From the NCBI GenBank assembly GCA_022841545.1, contig JALHRF010000002.1, positions 1 to 64,000 on the forward strand: a stretch of 64,000 bases of DNA, in the 5' to 3' direction. This DNA comes from Bauldia sp. Its GTDB lineage: Bacteria > Pseudomonadota > Alphaproteobacteria > Rhizobiales > Kaistiaceae. The translations under genes were made by a program, and so were the position numbers. The notes beneath the pieces were generated by a model. The model saw nothing but the letters and a program-made list of their open reading frames with translations. It did no database searches and had not been told where the DNA came from. How positions within the stretch are numbered: position 1 is the first letter of the stretch; each line of letters opens with the position of its first letter. Below are positions 48,452-57,101 of this stretch, in pieces.

Positions 48452-48465
48452 GGCAATAAATTGCC
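48452..48465. promoter_or_regulatory. inverted repeat GGCAAT-AA-ATTGCC upstream of ROK regulator
   Basis: Perfect 6+6 palindrome in the divergent intergenic region; operator role is a guess. Confidence 0.35.
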
Positions 48466-48514
48466 GATCCGGATAAAAGGATTGGCTCGCTAGACCACCA
48501 ACTCCCGCCACGAA

Positions 48515-49663
48515 ATGAAAACCGCCGATCCCGAACTGATGCGCGCGATCAATCGCTTCCATGTCATGGACGCGATCCGTCGATTCGGGCCGATTTCGCG
48601 CGTCGAGATCGCCGACCGCACCGACCTCAGCCCGACGACGGTCTCGGCGATCACGGCGCTTCTCCTTGATGACGGGCTGATCGTACCGAGGTCGATCGGG
48701 GCGGTCAGGGATTCGGCGCGCGGCCGGCCGCGGGTGATGCTCGAACTCAATCCGGGCGCCGCCTTCGTCGCCGGCGTCAAGCTCGCCCCCGATCAGATCA
48801 CGGTTGCGACCACGAACTTCCGCGCCGACGTGATGCATATGCTCGCCCTGCCGGTGCGGATCGATCGGCAACCGGCCAATGTCATCGCTGACCTCGTCGA
48901 GGACGGGGTGCGGCGTTCAGTGTCGGACGCCGGACTGACGATGGGCCAGATCAGCGGCGTCTGCGTCGGCCTGCCCGGGATTGTCGAGAAGGCCTCCGGC
49001 GTCTGTCGCCAGAGTCCGATCTTCGGCGAGCGCGACGTCCGTTTTGGCGCCGAGTTGACCAAACGTCTCGGCGTCGCGGTCGCGGTCGACAGCGACGTCA
49101 ACCTCGTGACGCTTGCCGAGCACTGGTTCGGTCACGGTCGCGGTCTGGACGATTTCCTCGTCGTATCGATCGAGCACAGCCTTGGTCTCGGCATCATGCA
49201 CAATGGCGAACTGTTTCGTGGCGCCAACGGGCTCAGTCCCGATCTCGGCGACCTTCTCGTCCGGCACCCCGGGCCGGAGGGCCACAACGCGCCCGACCGG
49301 CTGTCGGCGATCGTCGCCGCCGCGTCGAAGCGAAACGGTGGCGGGGAAGACGCGGGCTACGGCGACGCCGAAGCCTACAGGACCATCGGTGACGCTGTCG
49401 GCATCGCGATCGCCAATCTCATCACGCTGTTCGCGCCGCCCAAGGTAATTCTCGCCGGGGCGGCGCTTGCTACGGGCGACAGGTTGCTTGGCCCGCTTCG
49501 TCTCGCGGTCGCGAACTTCACACCCGCGAGCCTGGCCGATGTCGCGGAACTCGTCGTCCACGACTGGGGCGACGATATCTGGGCCCGGGGGGCCGCGGCC
49601 ATGACGCTCCGTGACCTTTACGGTGCGCCATGGAACACAACCGGCCCGGCGCGGCGCCGGTAG
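48515..49663 (+). CDS. ROK family transcriptional regulator
   Basis: HTH INRFHVMDAIRRFGPISRVEIADRTDLSPTTVSAITALLLDDGLI + ROK domain VCVGLPGIVEKASGVCRQSPIFGERDVRFGAELTKRLGVAVAVDSDVNLVTLAEHWFGHGR. Confidence 0.92.
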   Translation: MKTADPELMRAINRFHVMDAIRRFGPISRVEIADRTDLSPTTVSAITALLLDDGLIVPRSIGAVRDSARGRPRVMLELNPGAAFVAGVKLAPDQITVATTNFRADVMHMLALPVRIDRQPANVIADLVEDGVRRSVSDAGLTMGQISGVCVGLPGIVEKASGVCRQSPIFGERDVRFGAELTKRLGVAVAVDSDVNLVTLAEHWFGHGRGLDDFLVVSIEHSLGLGIMHNGELFRGANGLSPDLGDLLVRHPGPEGHNAPDRLSAIVAAASKRNGGGEDAGYGDAEAYRTIGDAVGIAIANLITLFAPPKVILAGAALATGDRLLGPLRLAVANFTPASLADVAELVVHDWGDDIWARGAAAMTLRDLYGAPWNTTGPARRR

Positions 49664-49686
49664 AACAGAATCATGGGAGGGACATC

Positions 49687-50784
49687 ATGGACAGGGTCGG
49701 CATCGGCATCATAGGCTGCGGCAATATCAGCGCCGCCTATCTCAAGGCGGCGCGAGCTTTCCCGATCCTCGACGTCAAGGCGGTCGCCGACCTCAATCCT
49801 GCCGCGGCCGAGGCGCGCGGCGCCGAGTTCGGCATCCCGGCGACGACGGTCGACGGGCTCCTCGCCGACCCGGGAATCGAGATCGTGGTCAATCTCACCG
49901 TGCCCCTCGCCCATGTCGAGGTGGGGCTCATGGCGATCGCCGCCGGCAAGCATATTCACTCCGAGAAGCCGCTCGCGATCGACACCGCAGAGGCTCGCCC
50001 CCTCCTTGATGCGGCCAGGGCGAAGGGTCTTCGCGTCGGCTGCGCGCCGGACACTTTCCTCGGTGGCGCCCACCAGACCTGCCGGAAGCTGATCGACGAC
50101 GGCGCGATCGGCCAACCTCTTGCCGGCACCGCTTTCTTCATGTGCCCAGGTCACGAGCGCTGGCACCCGAGCCCCGGCTTCTTCTATCTTCGCGGCGGTG
50201 GCCCGGTGCTCGACATGGCGCCCTACTACGTCACCGACCTCGTGAACCTGCTCGGTCCGGTTGCGCGGGTCGCCGCCATCGCCGCCCGCGCGCGCGCGGT
50301 GCGGACCATCACGAGCCAGCCGCTTGCCGGCCAGCAGATCCCGGTCGAGGTCGCGACCCATGCCGCGGCGACACTCGAGTTCGTCTCCGGGCCGGTGGTG
50401 ACGATGGTGATGAGCTTCGACGTGCCCCGTCACCGCCATCGTCCGATCGAGCTCTATGGCAGCGAGGGCGCCATGGCCGTGCCCGATCCCAACTGGTTCG
50501 GCGGGCAGATCGAGATCGGCACGGCGGCGGGCGACTGGCGCGCCGTCATCACCGAGCACGCCTATGCCAACGGCAATTTCCGCATCATCGGGGTCGCCGA
50601 CATGGCGCACGCGATCCGCAAGAACCGGCCGCACCGGGCCAGCGGCGAACTTGCCTACCATGTGCTCGAAGTGATGGAGGCGGTGCAGCATTCCTCCGAC
50701 GAGGGGCGGCATGTCCGGATCGAGAGCCGCCCTGAGCGTCCGGCGATGCTTCCAGGCGACCTCATGCCAGGCGATCTCGATTGA
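49687..50784 (+). CDS. Gfo/Idh/MocA family oxidoreductase (ThuB-like)
   Basis: VGIGIIGCGNISAAYLKAARAFPILDVKAVADL, GKHIHSEKPLAID. Confidence 0.92.
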   Translation: MDRVGIGIIGCGNISAAYLKAARAFPILDVKAVADLNPAAAEARGAEFGIPATTVDGLLADPGIEIVVNLTVPLAHVEVGLMAIAAGKHIHSEKPLAIDTAEARPLLDAARAKGLRVGCAPDTFLGGAHQTCRKLIDDGAIGQPLAGTAFFMCPGHERWHPSPGFFYLRGGGPVLDMAPYYVTDLVNLLGPVARVAAIAARARAVRTITSQPLAGQQIPVEVATHAAATLEFVSGPVVTMVMSFDVPRHRHRPIELYGSEGAMAVPDPNWFGGQIEIGTAAGDWRAVITEHAYANGNFRIIGVADMAHAIRKNRPHRASGELAYHVLEVMEAVQHSSDEGRHVRIESRPERPAMLPGDLMPGDLD

Positions 50785-50822
50785 ACCGCACCAGATAGCA
50801 GGAACCGGGAAGGAAAAGGCAA

Positions 50823-51464
50823 ATGCGCGAAGCACTGATCGTCTGGGGCGGCTGGAACGGCCACGAGCCGGAGCAGGGCGCCCAGGTCGTCAAGGGGATG
50901 CTCGAGGCGGAGGGGTTCAAGGTCTATGTCGAGAACACGACCGAGGCCTTTGCCGATCCGGCCATCGCCGAGATGAGCTTGGTGGTGCCGATCTACACCA
51001 TGTCCAAGATCGAGAAAGAGGAACTCGCCAATCTAGAGCGCGCGGTGCGCGGCGGCGTCGGCCTCGGCGGCTATCACGGCGGCATGTGCGACGCCTTCCG
51101 CGACGCGGTCGACTACCAGTTCATGTGCGGGGGGCAGTGGGTCGCGCACCCCGGGAACATCATCGACTACCGGGTCAACATTACCCGGCCCGACGATCCG
51201 GTGATGGCGGGGATCGCCGATTTTCCCTACCGCTCCGAGCAGTATTACATGCACGTCGACCCCTCGAACGAGGTGCTGGCGACGACCACTTTCTCGGGCG
51301 AGCATGCCCCGTGGATCGAGGGCGTGGTGATGCCGGTGGTGTGGAAGCGGAAGCACGGCGCGGGTCGCGTCTTCTACTCGTCCCTCGGACATGTCGCGAA
51401 GGAGTTCGAGGTGCCGGAGATGCGCACCATCCTAAAGCGCGGCCTGCTCTGGGCCGCGCGGTAG
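50823..51464 (+). CDS. ThuA domain-containing protein
   Basis: [84 protein letters not shown]. Confidence 0.92.
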   Translation: MREALIVWGGWNGHEPEQGAQVVKGMLEAEGFKVYVENTTEAFADPAIAEMSLVVPIYTMSKIEKEELANLERAVRGGVGLGGYHGGMCDAFRDAVDYQFMCGGQWVAHPGNIIDYRVNITRPDDPVMAGIADFPYRSEQYYMHVDPSNEVLATTTFSGEHAPWIEGVVMPVVWKRKHGAGRVFYSSLGHVAKEFEVPEMRTILKRGLLWAAR

Positions 51465-51486
51465 CGGAAGCGGCTCGTCTCGCGGT

Positions 51487-51954
51487 TCAGTAGAGCCGCA
51501 GTGCCTCGGGCGGCTGACCCTCGCGGAGCCGGGCGAGCGCCCGGTTCTGGATGCAGTCGGGCGCCATTTCCATGATCTCGACGCGGTTGCCGTCGGGATC
51601 CTCGATCCACATGCCGCGATTGCCGTCGACGCCGCGGCCCTCCTTCCGCGGCCGCGACAGGGCGATCCCGGCCGTTGCGAGCGCCGCCTCGGTGGCATCG
51701 ATATCCCGGACCGCGAGGCTCAGGTGATTGACGCCGGTGACCTCAGGGCCTGGGACCGGCTGGCCGGTGCCGCCGGGGAAGAGTTCGAGCAGCGTATCGT
51801 CGGTGATGCGGAGATAAACGATCCATGGTTTGCCCTCCTTGTTGAGCAGCCGGAGGATTTCCGGAAAGCCGAGCTTCTCATAGAAGGCGAGCGAACGATC
51901 GAGGTCGTTGACCTTGATCGCGACATGGCCGAGGCCGTCGAAGATCTTCGTCAA
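51487..51954 (-). CDS. VOC (glyoxalase/dioxygenase) superfamily protein
   Basis: DGLGHVAIKVNDLDRSLAFYEKLGFPEILRL...GVNHLSLAVRDIDATEAALATAGI...MWIEDPDGNRVEIMEM. Confidence 0.88.
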   Translation of the reverse strand: MTKIFDGLGHVAIKVNDLDRSLAFYEKLGFPEILRLLNKEGKPWIVYLRITDDTLLELFPGGTGQPVPGPEVTGVNHLSLAVRDIDATEAALATAGIALSRPRKEGRGVDGNRGMWIEDPDGNRVEIMEMAPDCIQNRALARLREGQPPEALRLY

Positions 51955-52060
51955 GGATGTCTCCAGAGGCCTGCAGGGGCCGGTTCAGCGGTTCGGGAGA
52001 AGGCGCCCCGCCGCGGCGCGCGGCCGGGCGGGGCGAGTTGGTCGCACGGGAAGCGAGGCT

Positions 52061-53308
52061 TTAGCCGAACACGGCGTCGTATTCGTCCTTCAGCATTTCG
52101 ATGACCTCGTCGGAGGTCATGTCGGGATCGCTCTGGTAGGTGAACATCGTGTTCCAGACCGAGTCGATCCAGTCACGGTCGCCGATATAGAAGGGGTTCT
52201 GGACGCTGTAGTCGGGCTTGGCGAGCGATTCGAGTACGACCTTGTTGCACTCGTCGAGCTTGTCGGTCGGCACGTCGATCCTGACCGGGCTCGATCCCTT
52301 GAAGAAGGCGAACTCGGCGTTGATCTTCGGATCGACGGCGATCGCCGCGAACTCCTCCTCGGCCGCGAGCGTGGCGTCGTCGACGCCGCCGAGGATGCCG
52401 AAGGAATCGACCGTCACCGACAGGGCCTTGGTGCCGGGGATGTTCATGCAGCCGAAATCGACCCCGGCCTCCTTGCTGTTGGCGCGCCAGACGCCCTTCA
52501 TCCAGTCGCCGTGGATCTGCATCAGCGCCGTGCCGTTGATCACGGTGTTGGTGGTGTCGTTCCACGCGCGGTTGACCCAGCCCTCGTCCGTCTGACGGAA
52601 GATGCGGCCGAGGGTCTCGATCGCTTCCTTGACCGCGGGCTCGTCGAACACGGTCTTGTCCGGCGTGCCGGCATAGAACCGGGTGTAGATTTCCGGCCCG
52701 GCGATGGCGGCGAGCAGAGGATGGAATGTGTAGCCGGCCTGGAAGGTGTTGCCGCCGATGGCGATGAACGTGTAGCCGGCGTCGTTGACCTTCTGCTGGT
52801 CGGCCCACATGTCCTCGAGCGACGTCCACTTGGTCGGATCGACGCCCGACTTCTCGGCCACTTCCTTGCTGTAATAGACCATCCCGTCGATATGGACCGC
52901 GATCGGAATCTTGAGCACTTCGCCGTCGATGGTGATGGCGTCGAGCACGGTCTTCGGGAACGCCTGGGTGGCGCCGATCCTGTCGAACAGCGGACCGAGC
53001 GGCTGGCCCTGGCCGCGCTTCATCAGGTCGCGGAAGATGTCGGCTTCCGCGGCGATGAAGGCGTTGGGCGGCGTTCCAGCGATGATGAGGCTGACCAGCG
53101 GGCTCTCGCCGGCGGTTTCATGCGGGGTCGATGCGGCGACCACCGTGTGGCCCCGGGCCTTGAACTCGTCGACAATGGTGTTGAGCGCCGCCATCTCGCT
53201 GTCGTTCGACCACGAATGCCAGAGCGTCAGTTCGACCGCCTGCGCCGTGACGGGAAGCGTCCCGAACGCGAGGGCCAGCCCGATACCTGCCAGTTTATTG
53301 CGCATCAT
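52061..53308 (-). CDS. sugar ABC transporter substrate-binding protein (CUT1)
   Basis: Signal peptide; VELTLWHSWSNDSEMAALNTIVDEFKARGHTVVAAS; ALMQIHGDWMKGVWRANSKEAGVDFGCMNIPG. Confidence 0.92.
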   Translation of the reverse strand: MMRNKLAGIGLALAFGTLPVTAQAVELTLWHSWSNDSEMAALNTIVDEFKARGHTVVAASTPHETAGESPLVSLIIAGTPPNAFIAAEADIFRDLMKRGQGQPLGPLFDRIGATQAFPKTVLDAITIDGEVLKIPIAVHIDGMVYYSKEVAEKSGVDPTKWTSLEDMWADQQKVNDAGYTFIAIGGNTFQAGYTFHPLLAAIAGPEIYTRFYAGTPDKTVFDEPAVKEAIETLGRIFRQTDEGWVNRAWNDTTNTVINGTALMQIHGDWMKGVWRANSKEAGVDFGCMNIPGTKALSVTVDSFGILGGVDDATLAAEEEFAAIAVDPKINAEFAFFKGSSPVRIDVPTDKLDECNKVVLESLAKPDYSVQNPFYIGDRDWIDSVWNTMFTYQSDPDMTSDEVIEMLKDEYDAVFG

Positions 53309-53419
53309 TCATTCCTCCCTTGGGTTTCCTGCTTGTCATGCTCAATGTCGCCGCCCGCTTGCGGGCAACGAAGAGTCTGCCGGTCCGATGGAACGCTGGG
53401 TCGCTGGATGCGGCATCGC

Positions 53420-54343
53420 TCACCCCTTGATCGCGCCGGCGGTGATGCCCTGGACGAAGAAGCGTCCGAGCGCGAAATAGACGACCAGCGGCGGGATCGC
53501 GGTGAGAAGCGCCGCCGCCATGTTGACGTTATGGATCACCTCGCCGCGCGAGGTGATGACGGAATTGGCGAGGATCACGGTCATCGGCTTGGCGCTGATG
53601 CCGCCGAAGGTGAGGCCGATCAGGTAGTCGTTCCACACCGTGGTGATCATCAGGATCAGCACCACCACCATGATGTTCCCAGACATCGGCAGGATGATCT
53701 CGACGAAGATGCGCCAGAAGCTGCCCGAGTCCATGACTGCGGCATTGATCAGTTCGCGCGGCACGTCCTTGTAGAAGTTGCGGAAGATCAGCGTGAGGAG
53801 CGGCATCGCCAGCACCGCATGGACCAGCGCGATCGCCCAGATCGTGCCGTAGATGCCGAGGTTGGCGACGACCATGATCAGCGGGATCATGATGATCTGG
53901 AACGGCACGAAGGCGCAGATGAAGAGGACGAAGAGGAAGGTCCCCGCCCAGCGCACATTCCACAGCGCGAGCGCATAGCCGGTCACCGCCGAGACGCCGA
54001 TCGCGAAGATCAGGCTCGGGAACAGGATCTGGAGCGAATTGAAGAAGCCCGACTTGATGCCGTTGCAATCGAGCCCGGTGCACATCGCGTTCCAGGCCTT
54101 CCACCACGGCTCGATGGTCCACGACACCGGCAGTGCGAAGATCCGGCCGAGCGTGACTTCGCCGATCGGCTTGAACGAGGTGACGATGACCACATAGAGC
54201 GGGATGGCGACGAACAACGCGCACATCGTCAGGAAGACGAGAATCGCGATCGACGAGCCGCGGATCCGCTTCCGGCGGCGCGGATAGAGGATCGCCTCCG
54301 ACGGGAGGGTGGGGACGGCGCTGCCGGCGACGTCGCTGGTCAT
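53420..54343 (-). CDS. carbohydrate ABC transporter permease (MalG-like)
   Basis: SFKPIGEVTLGRIFALPVSW...FRNFYKDVPRELINAAVMDSGSFWRIFVEIILPMSGNIMVVVLI. Confidence 0.92.
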   Translation of the reverse strand: MTSDVAGSAVPTLPSEAILYPRRRKRIRGSSIAILVFLTMCALFVAIPLYVVIVTSFKPIGEVTLGRIFALPVSWTIEPWWKAWNAMCTGLDCNGIKSGFFNSLQILFPSLIFAIGVSAVTGYALALWNVRWAGTFLFVLFICAFVPFQIIMIPLIMVVANLGIYGTIWAIALVHAVLAMPLLTLIFRNFYKDVPRELINAAVMDSGSFWRIFVEIILPMSGNIMVVVLILMITTVWNDYLIGLTFGGISAKPMTVILANSVITSRGEVIHNVNMAAALLTAIPPLVVYFALGRFFVQGITAGAIKG

Positions 54344-55236
54344 TGCGCGGCCGCCGCGCGCCGACGCATCTGCCAGGAGGTGAGCAGCACCAGCGGCAGG
54401 AAGATCGCAAGCGTCATCAGGAGCATGATCACCGCCGCTGCGGAGGCGAATCCGATATTGCTGCGGACGGCGTAGGCGTTGATGGCGAAATAGGCCGGCG
54501 TCCAGGTCGACTGTCCGGGACCGCCGTTGGTCATGGCGACGATGATGTCGAAAGCCTTCACCACGCCCAGCGACAGGAGAATGCCGCAGGTGAGAAAGGT
54601 GAATTTCATCATCGGTACGATGATCTCGAGATAGAGGCGCCAGAACGACACGCCGTCGAGCCGCGCCGCGCTCCAGATCTCGGTGTTGATCGACTTCAGC
54701 CCGGCAAGCATCAGGGCCATGTAGAAGCCGAGCCCGTGCCAGATCGAGGCGAGGATGATGGCGTACATCGCGGTGTCGGGCTGGGCGAGCCAGTTGAACG
54801 CAGCGCCCTCGAAGCCGAGCCCCTGCAGGAAGCCCTGGACGCCGAGCGTCGGGTTCATGATCCACCGCCAGACCAGGCCGGTGACGATCAGCGAGATCGC
54901 CAGCGGATAGAGGAACACCGTGCGGAAGAACCCCTCGCCGTGCTTCTCGCGCTCGACCATCGCCGCGAGGATGAAGCCGAAGACGATGGCGAGCGCGCTG
55001 CCGATGGCGAGGATGACGACGTTCTGGAGCGAGGTCATCCACGCGTCGCTGCCGAACAGCCGCTCGTACTGTCGGCCGAAGCCGGCCCAGTCGATCTGGT
55101 AGTCGGGGAAGCGCCGGCTGTTGGTGAACGACATGTAGATCGTCCACAGGATGGCGCCGAAGAAGCAGACGAAAGTGATGACCAGCGCCGGCGTCAGCGC
55201 GATCTGCGGCGAGGTGCGGCTCCAGCGGACGGCCAT
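54340..55236 (-). CDS. sugar ABC transporter permease (MalF-like)
   Basis: LMLAGLKSINTEIWSAARLDGVSFWRLYLEIIVPMMKFTFLTCGILLSLGVVKAFDIIVAMTNGGPGQST; 4-bp overlap with downstream permease. Confidence 0.92.
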   Translation of the reverse strand: MAVRWSRTSPQIALTPALVITFVCFFGAILWTIYMSFTNSRRFPDYQIDWAGFGRQYERLFGSDAWMTSLQNVVILAIGSALAIVFGFILAAMVEREKHGEGFFRTVFLYPLAISLIVTGLVWRWIMNPTLGVQGFLQGLGFEGAAFNWLAQPDTAMYAIILASIWHGLGFYMALMLAGLKSINTEIWSAARLDGVSFWRLYLEIIVPMMKFTFLTCGILLSLGVVKAFDIIVAMTNGGPGQSTWTPAYFAINAYAVRSNIGFASAAAVIMLLMTLAIFLPLVLLTSWQMRRRAAAAQ

Positions 55237-55300
55237 CTCGCGTCCCTCCCGAGGACGGTTGCCGGCGGGCCTCTTCGGGCATTCCGTTCCGGCTTCAGCG

Positions 55301-55364
55301 GTTCAAATATGAACTATGCTGTACTGCTTTTGAACTATACGGCGAGGCCGCCGGAAGTCAACCG
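55301..55364 (-). promoter_or_regulatory. promoter/operator module A upstream of MalF-like permease: TTGACT-16-TATAGT (minus strand) with operator GTTCA-N4-TGAAC
   Basis: Operator GTTCAAATATGAAC at 55301-55314; minus-strand -35 at 55356-55361 and -10 at 55334-55339; 43/64 ungapped identity to module B. Confidence 0.72.
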
Positions 55365-55385
55365 GCCGCCGCCGCCGCATGCCGG

Positions 55386-55847
55386 TCAGTTGCGCGCGTC
55401 GAATTCAAGCAGCTCGACGAGGATGCCGAGCTGCGGCTCGGTATCGACATAGGCGTAGCGCCCTCCTGTAAATTCGCCCTTCTGGAGGAGCGGATGGCCG
55501 CCTTTCTCGAAGGTGGCGATCTTCTGCTTCATGCCGCCGACCCTGAAGGCGATGTGGTGGCAGCCGGGTCCGTTCCGGTCGAGGAAGTCGCGCCAGCAGC
55601 TCGGGTGCTCGTCGGGCTCGATCAGCTCGATCGTGGTGTTGCCCATCTCGAAGAAGGCGAGCTTGCAGCGCGCGTCCGACGGCGCGCCGAGATACTCGGT
55701 CTCCGCCTCAGCGCGCGCTCCCGACATTTTGGTCTCGGGCAGCGGCATGCCGAGCAGATTGGCGAGCCAGGCCTTGGTCGTGTCCATGTCCGCCGTGACG
55801 AAGCAGATCTGAAAGACGGACTTCTCGTCGACATATGGGTCGTTCAT
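55386..55847 (-). CDS. VOC superfamily protein
   Basis: SVFQICFVTADMDTTKAWLANLLGMPLPE...IELIEPDEHPSCWRDFLDRNGPGCHHIAFRVGGMKQKIATFEKGGHPLLQKGEFTGGRYAYVDTEPQLGILVELLEF. Confidence 0.85.
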   Translation of the reverse strand: MNDPYVDEKSVFQICFVTADMDTTKAWLANLLGMPLPETKMSGARAEAETEYLGAPSDARCKLAFFEMGNTTIELIEPDEHPSCWRDFLDRNGPGCHHIAFRVGGMKQKIATFEKGGHPLLQKGEFTGGRYAYVDTEPQLGILVELLEFDARN

Positions 55848-55865
55848 GCGGGGCCTCTATCGGGG

Positions 55866-56972
55866 TCAGAGCCGCCGGCCGGAGCCGGCATCGAAGACGT
55901 TGACCTTGTCGAGTTGCAGCTTGACCGCCGCCGTCGGGCTCCGCCGGTAGCGGTCGGCGGCGCCCGGCTCGACCCGGGCGGCGATGGTCTTGCCGGCGAG
56001 ATCGAGAAAGGCGATCGCCTCAGCGCCGGATTTCTCGACGAACTGGATCGGGAGTTCGAGCGGCATTACCGGGCCCATCGGGCCCTCCTCGTCGGCGGGC
56101 GCGAAATGCTCGGAGCGGAAGCCGATCTTGACCGGCTGGCGATCGGCGGGCGGGTCCCGCCATTTGTAGGCGGCAAGGTCGAAACGGATCTCCGTTCCAG
56201 GCAGTTCGGCGCCGACCGCGCCGTTGTCCCTGCGAATGACGGCGTCGACCATGTTCATGGTCGGCGCGCCCACGAAATCGGCGACGAAGACGTTCTCCGG
56301 CAGGTCATAGATCTCGTCCGGCGAGCCGAGTTGCTGGATCACGCCCTTGTCCATCACCGCGATCTTGGTCGCCATCGTCATCGCTTCGATCTGGTCGTGG
56401 GTGACGTAGACGATGGTGCTCTTGAGCTGGGTATGGAGCTTCTTGATCTCGAGTCGCATCTCGGTTCGGAGCTTCGCGTCGAGGTTGGATAGCGGCTCGT
56501 CGAACAGGAACAGCCCGACCTGCTTCACCAGCGCGCGGCCGATGGCGACGCGCTGGCGCTGCCCGCCGGAGAGTTGGGCCGGCTTCCGGTCGAGGAGGTG
56601 CTCGATCTGGAGAAGCTTGGCCGCCCAGGCGATGCGGCTCTCGATCTCGGCTGCCGAAAGCCGCCGCGCCGACAGGCCGAACTTCAGATTTCCCCGCACC
56701 GTCTTGGTCGGGTAGAGCGCGTAGGACTGGAAGACCATGGCGAGGCCGCGGTCCTTGGGGTCGAGGTCGGAGACGTCCCTGCCGTCGATCAGGATAGCGC
56801 CGTCGTTGATTTCGAGCAGGCCGGCGAGAAGGTTGAGGAGCGTGGTCTTGCCGCATCCCGAGGGGCCGAGCAGAACCAGGAACTCACCGTCCTCGACCTT
56901 GAGATTGAGACGCTCGAGAATGGTGAGCGCGCCGTAACGCTTGACGATGTCGCGGAACTCGACGGTCGACAT
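55866..56972 (-). CDS. sugar ABC transporter ATP-binding protein (UgpC/MsmX-like)
   Basis: VLLGPSGCGKTTLLNLLAGL, LSGGQRQRVAIGRALVKQVGLFLFDEPLSNLDAKLRTEMRLEIKKLH, TOBE-type C-terminus. Confidence 0.95.
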   Translation of the reverse strand: MSTVEFRDIVKRYGALTILERLNLKVEDGEFLVLLGPSGCGKTTLLNLLAGLLEINDGAILIDGRDVSDLDPKDRGLAMVFQSYALYPTKTVRGNLKFGLSARRLSAAEIESRIAWAAKLLQIEHLLDRKPAQLSGGQRQRVAIGRALVKQVGLFLFDEPLSNLDAKLRTEMRLEIKKLHTQLKSTIVYVTHDQIEAMTMATKIAVMDKGVIQQLGSPDEIYDLPENVFVADFVGAPTMNMVDAVIRRDNGAVGAELPGTEIRFDLAAYKWRDPPADRQPVKIGFRSEHFAPADEEGPMGPVMPLELPIQFVEKSGAEAIAFLDLAGKTIAARVEPGAADRYRRSPTAAVKLQLDKVNVFDAGSGRRL

Positions 56973-57022
56973 GCCCTCATTTCCCTCCTTCGCGGCGCCC
57001 AGCTGAACCCGGGTCTTGACTT

Positions 57023-57086
57023 GTTCAATTCTGAACTGTTTATATTAACGTTAAAACTACACGGCGACGATGACGGAAGTCAATCG
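57023..57086. promoter_or_regulatory. promoter/operator module B: divergent promoters for ABC ATPase (-) and LacI gene (+), sharing operator GTTCA-N4-TGAAC
   Basis: Operator GTTCAATTCTGAAC 57023-57036; minus promoter TTGACT(57078-57083)-16-TGTAGT(57056-57061); plus promoter TTGACT(57016-57021)-17-TTTATA(57039-57044) with operator inside the spacer. Confidence 0.72.
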
Positions 57087-57101
57087 ACCCCGCGGGGGAG
57101 A

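Noticed and set aside
51908-54475. 855-aa plus-strand ORF opposite ABC transporter genes
   Set aside because: Composition (Arg/Asp/His/Gln/Glu runs) typical of antisense translation; the minus strand carries recognisable binding protein and permease genes.
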